From: an uncultured Mucispirillum sp.
GTDB taxonomy: Bacteria > Chrysiogenota > Deferribacteres > Deferribacterales > Mucispirillaceae
DNA length: 60,719 nucleotides
Assembly: GCA_944324495.1 (NCBI GenBank)
Contig: CALUWN010000012.1
Span: forward strand, 1 to 60,719
Direction: 5' to 3'
The notes under the pieces were generated by a model. The model ran no database searches and was not told where the DNA came from. It was given only the letters and a program-made list of their open reading frames with translations. Below, in pieces: positions 55,215-60,719 of the stretch. The position numbers were made by a program, and so were the translations under genes. The number at the start of each line of letters is the position of its first letter. Position 1 is the first letter of the stretch.

Positions 55215-55257
55215 TTAAAATCGTTTTAACTTTCTACTCAAGTGCAAGTATTTGCAC
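55215..55257. repeat. Two palindromes near the right prophage end
   Basis: TTAAAATCGTTTTAA (55215-55229) matches the palindrome near the left end. GTGCAA-GTAT-TTGCAC (55242-55257) is a second inverted repeat. Both lie within 110 bp of the terminus. Confidence 0.6.
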
Positions 55258-55282
55258 AGTAACTGCACATATCTGTAACAAA

Positions 55283-55324
55283 CTTATCTCGTTATTCCAT
55301 TATATATTATCTCACCCCCTTATA
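55283..55324 (-). repeat. Right prophage terminus with two transposase-binding-like motifs
   Basis: Reading inward on the minus strand: TATAAGGGGG, TGAGATAAT (55306-55314) and CGAGATAAG (55283-55291), 23 bp apart as at the left end. Confidence 0.8.
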
Positions 55325-55330
55325 GTTATA
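55325..55330. repeat. Right target-site duplication GTTATA
   Basis: Matches 17437-17442 and is in the same codon phase (Val-Ile) of the split host gene. Confidence 0.8.
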
Positions 55331-55714
55331 GATAATGAAAAAAATATAATATACACAAGAAACAATTTAAATATACCATATAGAAAACACCAATTTTACG
55401 AGGAGCAGTCAAAAAATATACTTTCCCAAAGGCTTTACTTATATGCTGAAAAATTTGGATTATCTATTAGAAATATTAGAATAAAAAATTATAAAAGCTT
55501 ATGGGGAGCCTGCTATAGTGATAATTCTATTATACTAAACCAGCGGTTAATATTAGCCCCAATAGGCACAATAGATGCAATCATATGCCATGAGCTTGCA
55601 CATATTATGCACCCAAATCATTCTAAGGATTTTTATAATACACTAGAAAAGCTTTATCCCACTTACTATAAAGATTATATTTGGCTAAATATTTTTATGC
55701 CTGAAAAAATATAA
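55331..55714 (+). pseudogene. 3' half of the YgjP/DUF45-type metallopeptidase, cut by the prophage
   Basis: A 127-codon open stretch with no start of its own. It carries the zinc-protease signature HELAHIMHPNH (HExxH plus a third His), preceded by SLWGACYSDNSIILNQRLILAPIGTIDA, typical of YgjP/WrpP-like M48 proteins. Reading back through GTTATA in the same frame leads into the 5' half at 17107-17442. The catalytic half is thus separated from its promoter. An out-of-frame ATG at 55335 is not a start for it. Confidence 0.85.
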
Positions 55715-55718
55715 AATG

Positions 55719-56342
55719 CTAGTAACTGCTTTTTAATAAATGCTTTAACCTTTCAATAACACCTTTTAATGTATGTATAACTGGCATAGATTCCATACAA
55801 TGCTGAGATGCCATTTTTGCTATTACAGCACGTAAATCATCAATTGACTGGCTTATAGTATCATATGATTCAGCATCTAAATGAGTAGAAGGTGCATCAT
55901 TATGAGCAGAGTAAAGAGATTTTAATGTAAAAGCATATTCAGCTAGATTTACAATAGCTTTTATAATATCTTTAAAACTGCATGGTTTAATAAGATATTT
56001 ATCAACTTTAAGATTAATTGCTTCAAGTAAATGGTCAGGGTCATTTTTAACTGTATATATGATAATTGAGCATGATGGATTATTTCTACGAATATAAACA
56101 GGAAATTCCACACTTTCATTATCTGCCAAATTAAAATCAGTAATTAGTATATCAATATCTCTGCCTTCTGCTTTTTCCTTTGCTTCCTTAATAGATGACG
56201 CTACTATTAGATTTTTAACATATTCGGAAATAAGCCCAATAAGTTCATTATCTTTAGCAGTTGTTTCTTTATCATTATTTAGGAACATGACTGTAACAGA
56301 ACTAAGCAGACCTGCATTATCCTCACATAATTCTAATACCAT
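55719..56342 (-). CDS. Stand-alone receiver-domain (CheY-like) protein
   Basis: About 207 residues. A response-regulator receiver domain with the phospho-acceptor Asp in IDILITDFNL, the conserved Thr in IIIYTVKND and Lys in DKYLIKPCSF. The C-terminal 70 residues are helical with no recognisable DNA-binding or enzymatic domain. The insertion LNNDKETTAKDNELIGLISEYVKNL near the N-terminus makes the receiver somewhat long. ATG 56342 has GGAG 8 bases upstream; ATG 56357 adds five residues. No histidine kinase is adjacent. Confidence 0.72.
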   Translation of the reverse strand: MVLELCEDNAGLLSSVTVMFLNNDKETTAKDNELIGLISEYVKNLIVASSIKEAKEKAEGRDIDILITDFNLADNESVEFPVYIRRNNPSCSIIIYTVKNDPDHLLEAINLKVDKYLIKPCSFKDIIKAIVNLAEYAFTLKSLYSAHNDAPSTHLDAESYDTISQSIDDLRAVIAKMASQHCMESMPVIHTLKGVIERLKHLLKSSY

Positions 56343-56475
56343 ACCTACATCTCCCATACCTAATTAAAAAAATATCATCTCTTTATAGCATAAAACTTTA
56401 TTTTACTTTCGTCAAGGATTAATAGAAAACAATGAACATTAATGCAAACTTTATATATATGGACTTGTTTGATAA

Positions 56476-56500
56476 ACAAAAAAGGGAGCAAAAGCTCCCT
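56476..56500 (-). terminator. Terminator of the lipoprotein gene
   Basis: On the minus strand GGGAGC pairs with GCTCCC around TTTT, followed by T6-7. Confidence 0.85.
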
Positions 56501-56527
56501 GAAAAAAGTATATATTATATATTCTGC

Positions 56528-57037
56528 TTATTTTTTAACACCGCTAATCATAAGAATACGCCAAACAGGGTGTTCAAAGCTGTGCATATCTGGGTGGTTT
56601 TGAAAAAGCCAGCTGTCAAAAACTTGTGTGTCGTTATCAAAGAGAACAACTTTAGCACCCGGGTTTTTTTCCTCCATACTAACATTTGTAACACCACCAG
56701 AAGATATAGTGAAGTTTGTAAAGTATGAATTAACTAAAATAGAAAGCCCAGTATCGCCTATTGGAGTTTTAGTGCTAAAAGGCACAATAACTTCAATAGT
56801 AGAGTTATCGTTTTTGTTAACAGCAGCTACTTTTATACCAGAATAAATCTGAGCAATCTCAGGTAAAAGTTCAACAGGTTTTGTAACTTTCATATTAGAA
56901 GATGACTGCTCATGGTTAAATGTAGGCTGAGCAGGCATTTGAGCTGCAGGCTGAGCTTCAAACTCTTTTTTGTTTGTATTTTGCGAGCAGGCTGCAATAA
57001 GAGAAAAAACAGTTAATACCAATAGAAATTTTTTCAT
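56528..57037 (-). CDS. DUF2155-like lipoprotein
   Basis: A 169-residue lipoprotein. The signal MKKFLLVLTVFSLIAACSQ has lipobox IAAC with Cys at residue 17. A Pro/Ala/Gln-rich linker follows (FEAQPAAQMPAQPTFNHEQ). The C-terminal domain (AKVVLFDNDTQVFDSWLFQNHPDMHSFEHPVWRILMISGVKK) has the DUF2155 pattern in which a beta strand is followed by VFxxWxFxxxP and HPxxxI. Function is unknown. It probably sits on the periplasmic face of the inner or outer membrane. Confidence 0.72.
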   Translation of the reverse strand: MKKFLLVLTVFSLIAACSQNTNKKEFEAQPAAQMPAQPTFNHEQSSSNMKVTKPVELLPEIAQIYSGIKVAAVNKNDNSTIEVIVPFSTKTPIGDTGLSILVNSYFTNFTISSGGVTNVSMEEKNPGAKVVLFDNDTQVFDSWLFQNHPDMHSFEHPVWRILMISGVKK

Positions 57038-57216
57038 ATTTATTCCTCATATTTTATAGATTATAAGAATTTAGTTTTAGCAACTGTAATTAAATCTTTC
57101 ATTATTTGCAAGTATTTTTAAAAAATATTCTTATAAAAAACACACAAATTACACAAACATATTGAAAAAATTAAAATTATCTTATACTATAATAAAGCGG
57201 GACATTAAGGTGCTTT

Positions 57217-59823
57217 ATGGATAATAACTGGATTATTACATCAAAAATACATATCTCTGAAGATGATTTTCGTAAATGGTTAAAATCTTCTGCTCGTTTT
57301 ATTACAAATGCAGAATTATATAATTGTGACACATCAGACAAATTTGTTAATATTTTGCTTGGTGGTTCTATTAAAGCACCTTTTAGTTCCATAGGTATGT
57401 TTTTTGCCAACGAACTTTCAGAAATGATGCTTTCTTTCGATAAAGAAATACTTATACTTCATTACAATCAGTTTACTAAAACATTAGATTTTTCTTTTGA
57501 AATAAACAGATACAATGGTTTTAATATGGCAGTATATAACATTGCCATGCTTTTAAGTATATCATCATTTAAAAATAATGATATAACAGATGTTTGCATA
57601 TTGAGTAATAAATCATTTAATAATGCAAGCTATGCCATAGAATTTAACAATAAAAATGCTAAAATAATAAAAATACTTACAAAAGATATAGTTATCCCCC
57701 ACAGGTATCGCCTTGTTTATGATATGCTTTTAGGTGAAGAAGTTTTACAAACATATCTTGATAAAGAGATATACGAACTTTTTACAACTATGATTACAAA
57801 ACGCCTTGAAACAGATTTAGAAGATATAATTTTATTTTCTTCTCCAGAACAGCCTGCAGTAATCACTTACGATGCAAAATTTAAAACAGACGGCAAGCAT
57901 GTTTTAACAGATAAAGGTACTATAGTTAATGGTGCTGACCCTGCCAAATTTATGTCCATTGGCCTTGGTTATGGTATGGATAACAATAAAGTTTACTATG
58001 GCGATAAAGAGGTTATCAATGCAGATATTGATTCTTTTTATGTATTAAATTATGCCTATGCAAAAGATAAAAACACAGCTTATTTTAAAGGAGAAAAAAT
58101 ATGTGATTTAAGCTGTAATTTTAGAGCGTTTAAACAGGCTTTTGGGTATGCCACAGATAATACATATGTTTATTATAACGGTAAAATACTAGAAAACAGT
58201 GACCCTATGGCCTTTCAAGGTATAGGAGATGCATCCTTTTATGAAGCAAAATTTTTAGCTAAAGATAATGTATGCACTTATTTTGATGGCGAGATAATAG
58301 ATTATATTGATAATGAAACAATTTCATCTATAGGTAAAAACTTTTATAAAGATAAAAACGGCGTATATTATATTACAACCAAATTAGATGATTTAAATCC
58401 ACAGGATGTACGTGTAATTAATGAATATTATATTGCTGATAAAACAAAAGCATATTATTGTGACAGTAAAGGCGTAACTGCTTTAGAAAACGTAAACCCT
58501 ATTGGTCTGCGTGTTAGAAGCAGGCTTGCCAGTGATAATATTAATGTTTATTTTAAAGGTAAAATTATTCAAGGTCTTAATGGTGCAGAAGTAGATATTG
58601 ATTACAATAATTTCTGTGGTTATTTACAGGATAAAAATTCTGTTTACTATTATATGGATAAAGTTGATGCAAACCCAGAAACATTTAAAGCATTAGATTT
58701 TGGCTACGGCTCTGACGGTAAGCATTTATTTTTTAAGGATAAAAAAATTAGAGAGGGTAACTTTCAATCAGTAATATCATTATTTGACAGCTCTATTGCA
58801 GATACTTCCCATAAAATTGACAGCAGTAGTATAGTTGAGCTTGGTGGTTCATTTAGGAAAATTGGTAATAAAGTATATTATTCTTCGTTTATTATAGAAG
58901 AAGCTGATGAAGAGACATTTCATACATTAACTGTTGAAACACCTACAGGTCCAATATATACAAACTATGCCAGTGATAAAAACCATGTATATTACAAAAA
59001 CAAACTAATAAAAGAAGGTAACCAAAACGCATTTTGCATATTACTGCACCCAGATTATGATACTATTGTTGACTATATTCCGGGTACGGCAGTTGATTTA
59101 AAAAATGTATACTACAGGGGTGAAATTATACCAGATATTGACCCAGCAGTTATTCGTCCATTTATGATACACAGAGCATGGTATGCTGGAGATAATATTA
59201 TTTATAAAGGAAAAGTAATTAAAGGTATTGATTTAGATAATTTTCATAAAATAGAGGGTGATATTTATACAGATAATAAGCGTATTTATTATAAAATACT
59301 CCCTGCTATAAACATTGAGCCTGATAAAATTGTTATTTTATCAAATAACTATATTAAAGATGACAACGATTTATGTTATTTAGAAGAAGACAGAGATGGC
59401 AATTTAACAGCAAATACTTTCACTCCTCACATAAATAGTTTTGATATACTGCCAGAAAACAATGCTTTTTCTTTTGATAGATACAAACTATATTTTAAAG
59501 GTCTTGAAATAAACGGTATTGACTTAGGAAGCATATCTATGATTGGTGATAATTACATACAGGATAAAGAGCATATATTCTGCGGTAATGTAAAATTAGA
59601 TAATGTAGATTTAGGCTTATTTATGCTTTTAGGTGACGGCTATGCCACAGACGGCCACCACACATTTTATCAAGATAAATTATTAGAAACAAAAAATATG
59701 CTTCACGTATTAGGTCAAGGCTATGCTACAGATGGTGTTACATTTTGGCTTTATGGAGTAGTGCTTGATAACCCATATGAACATCAATATATTACAGATA
59801 TATTAGGGCAAGGCTTTATATAG
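57217..59823 (+). CDS. Large DKNYY-repeat protein
   Basis: An 868-residue protein. Residues 1-215 form a non-repetitive N-terminal domain. From about residue 220 a repeat of roughly 40-50 residues recurs to the end: YAKDKNTAYFKGEKI, YATDNTYVYYNGKIL, YASDKNHVYYKNKLI, YATDGHHTFYQDKLL and others, each followed by an Asp-rich turn and F-L. This is the DKNYY repeat, probably beta-hairpins stacking into a solenoid or propeller. It has no signal peptide. The role is unknown; similar proteins occur in gut Gram-negatives. An AAGGTG site precedes the ATG. Confidence 0.78.
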   Translation: MDNNWIITSKIHISEDDFRKWLKSSARFITNAELYNCDTSDKFVNILLGGSIKAPFSSIGMFFANELSEMMLSFDKEILILHYNQFTKTLDFSFEINRYNGFNMAVYNIAMLLSISSFKNNDITDVCILSNKSFNNASYAIEFNNKNAKIIKILTKDIVIPHRYRLVYDMLLGEEVLQTYLDKEIYELFTTMITKRLETDLEDIILFSSPEQPAVITYDAKFKTDGKHVLTDKGTIVNGADPAKFMSIGLGYGMDNNKVYYGDKEVINADIDSFYVLNYAYAKDKNTAYFKGEKICDLSCNFRAFKQAFGYATDNTYVYYNGKILENSDPMAFQGIGDASFYEAKFLAKDNVCTYFDGEIIDYIDNETISSIGKNFYKDKNGVYYITTKLDDLNPQDVRVINEYYIADKTKAYYCDSKGVTALENVNPIGLRVRSRLASDNINVYFKGKIIQGLNGAEVDIDYNNFCGYLQDKNSVYYYMDKVDANPETFKALDFGYGSDGKHLFFKDKKIREGNFQSVISLFDSSIADTSHKIDSSSIVELGGSFRKIGNKVYYSSFIIEEADEETFHTLTVETPTGPIYTNYASDKNHVYYKNKLIKEGNQNAFCILLHPDYDTIVDYIPGTAVDLKNVYYRGEIIPDIDPAVIRPFMIHRAWYAGDNIIYKGKVIKGIDLDNFHKIEGDIYTDNKRIYYKILPAINIEPDKIVILSNNYIKDDNDLCYLEEDRDGNLTANTFTPHINSFDILPENNAFSFDRYKLYFKGLEINGIDLGSISMIGDNYIQDKEHIFCGNVKLDNVDLGLFMLLGDGYATDGHHTFYQDKLLETKNMLHVLGQGYATDGVTFWLYGVVLDNPYEHQYITDILGQGFI

Positions 59824-59890
59824 GAAATAAAATACCAGCAACTGACATAAATCATGGTTATATAGTATATTTATATAAAACTTATAGTAT

Positions 59891-60544
59891 CTAGCTTACC
59901 CAATATGTGAATAATAAGTTAAAGCAGCATGTTAAGATAGTAATAATTCGCATAAATACCTTAGATTTCTGTAAATCTGTTTTTAATAAAGTATTTTCAG
60001 GCTGCAATGCTAATTTATATTTTCTAACAATTATACTGTAAATATAAGGCACAAAAAAGCTCATTTCAATCATAAAAAATATTATTAATCCAAGTAGTGC
60101 GTTTCCTTTTGCAAATATAGATAATGTAATAATAAGTAAAATACCAATTATTATAGAAATAAAATAAAAAAGTAATATATAAAGCATAAAATAATATATT
60201 TCTTTCTTTTGCTTAATATATGATACTATAAATACTAATGTACAAATCAATACAATAGGCATAAAAACAATGTAATTTGCTCCATGTTTATTTAAAGCAG
60301 AAACTGTTACTAAAAAAAATATAATAATAGATAAAATAAAAAGTAATACATAAAGCATAAAATCAGATATTTTTTTATTTTTCTTAATTAAGGCTATTAT
60401 AAATATCAGTATAAAAATCAATACAATAGGAATAAGAAAAATACTGAAACTCGGTCCATATATAATAAAAATATAAGGTGTTACAATTATTAAAAAAATA
60501 ACAGATAAACTAAAAAATAACCTATAAATTGTTTTTTCATTCAT
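59891..60544 (-). CDS. Multi-helix membrane protein of unknown function
   Basis: About 217 residues with six hydrophobic segments of 18-22 residues (for example IFLIIVTPYIFIIYGPSFSIFLIPIVLIF and FMLYVLLFILSIIIFFLVTVSAL). Two blocks look alike: ISDFMLYVLLF and IYYFMLYILLF each precede a long helix, suggesting an internal duplication. No transporter or enzyme motif is visible. ATG 60544 has AAGGG upstream; a start at 60580 would add 12 residues. Confidence 0.62.
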   Translation of the reverse strand: MNEKTIYRLFFSLSVIFLIIVTPYIFIIYGPSFSIFLIPIVLIFILIFIIALIKKNKKISDFMLYVLLFILSIIIFFLVTVSALNKHGANYIVFMPIVLICTLVFIVSYIKQKKEIYYFMLYILLFYFISIIIGILLIITLSIFAKGNALLGLIIFFMIEMSFFVPYIYSIIVRKYKLALQPENTLLKTDLQKSKVFMRIITILTCCFNLLFTYWVS

Positions 60545-60629
60545 TTTATACCCTTTTAGAGAAATTGTATAAAAAAACATATATTTATAATATCATAAAA
60601 AAAACTGCTTGTACAATAATAAAAATAAT

Positions 60630-60670
60630 TGCTTCACCCCCATTTTTTATTAAAAAATGAGGGTGAAGCA
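60630..60670. repeat. Long perfect-style hairpin near the window end
   Basis: TTGCTTCACCC and ATTTTTTA pair with TAAAAAAT and GGGTGAAGCA. It ends in GAAGCAG followed by TAAAAGAAA, wording shared with the family C copy at 31-66. It may be a member of that family or a terminator. Confidence 0.5.
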
Positions 60671-60719
60671 GTAAAAGAAAACTATTCACATACTCATAAG
60701 CCATTATAAGCGAATGCGA

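Larger units (their letters stand above)
17443..55324. mobile_element. Complete Mu-like transposable prophage (37.9 kb)
   Basis: The ends are fixed by a 6-bp target duplication and by inverted termini sharing TATA, GGGG(C/T)GAGATAAT and, 23 bp on, CGAGATAAG. The rightward early block (47.1-55.2 kb) encodes Ner-like, transposase A, ATPase B, Gam, GemA and Mor. The leftward block (44.5-17.6 kb) encodes lysis, DNA packaging, head, contractile tail, baseplate, fibre and a methyltransferase. A Mu-type transposase and Mor identify the family. The divergent layout recalls BcepMu more than Mu. All structural modules look intact, but the methyltransferase has a premature stop. Whether the prophage is inducible cannot be judged. 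Confidence 0.92.

Noticed and set aside
55335-55714. Metallopeptidase half as a gene frameshifted in the A7 run after ATG 55335
   Set aside because: I first read it this way. The codon-phase match across the prophage with the 5' half at 17107 explains the missing start better, and no binding site precedes that ATG.
56432-56728. 98-codon plus-strand frame between the receiver and lipoprotein genes
   Set aside because: It crosses the lipoprotein terminator and the antisense strand of the lipoprotein gene.

Overview
The window is a strongly AT-rich chromosomal segment of a Gram-negative bacterium. The signs are outer-membrane-type lipoproteins, a phage Rz/Rz1 spanin pair, GGAGG-type ribosome binding sites and many intrinsic terminators. 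The gene mix (C4-dicarboxylate symporter, cobalamin-dependent mutase large subunit, Fur, NfeD/SPFH pair, YgiQ, DKNYY-repeat protein) would suit a Deferribacterota-like gut anaerobe such as Mucispirillum. That is an impression; nothing here proves the species.

Layout. (1) 1-5,100: housekeeping genes (symporter, mutase subunit, RNase H with a viroplasmin domain) and tRNA-Leu(CAA), whose last bases recur exactly 280 bp downstream. (2) 5,220-10,000: a minus-strand accessory cluster with a P-loop protein, a small membrane protein, a NERD-like protein, a tandem AAA+ ATPase broken by a one-base frameshift, and a DUF3137-like membrane protein. (3) 10,270-17,440: NfeD and SPFH proteins, tRNA-Arg(ACG), a Fur regulator, two tandem cyclophilins, small PH-like membrane proteins and YgiQ. 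(4) 17,443-55,324: a complete 37.9-kb Mu-like transposable prophage. (5) 55,331-60,719: the 3' half of the host gene split by the prophage, a receiver-domain protein, a DUF2155-like lipoprotein, a large DKNYY-repeat protein and a membrane protein.

The prophage is the centre of the window. Its ends can be read to the base: a 6-bp direct repeat GTTATA (17437-17442 and 55325-55330) flanks matching inverted termini that begin TATA and carry two GAGATAA motifs 23 bp apart. Joining the flanks across one GTTATA copy restores an uninterrupted frame for a 239-residue YgjP/DUF45-type metallopeptidase. Early genes run rightward from a repressor/operator region near 47 kb: Ner-like, BRO-N-like, IclR-like, transposase A, ATPase B, Gam, a small membrane protein, GemA and Mor. 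Late genes run leftward: endolysin, Rz/Rz1, terminase, portal, head, contractile tail, baseplate, fibre, and a methyltransferase at the end where Mu carries mom. This divergent order differs from Mu and resembles the BcepMu type. A likely -1 frameshift joins the two tail-assembly chaperone frames. The portal carries a C-terminal nuclease-like domain.

The most unusual content is non-coding. Two convergent type I toxin-antitoxin-like cassettes lie inside the late operon on the opposite strand. A shared motif precedes four late gene clusters and may be the activated late promoter. More than 25 structured repeats of several families fill the gaps between phage genes and in places sit in frame inside them. 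Within a family the loop and joining sequences are conserved, while the stems differ from copy to copy and still pair. Two genes are visibly damaged: the AAA+ gene by a frameshift and the methyltransferase by one in-frame stop.
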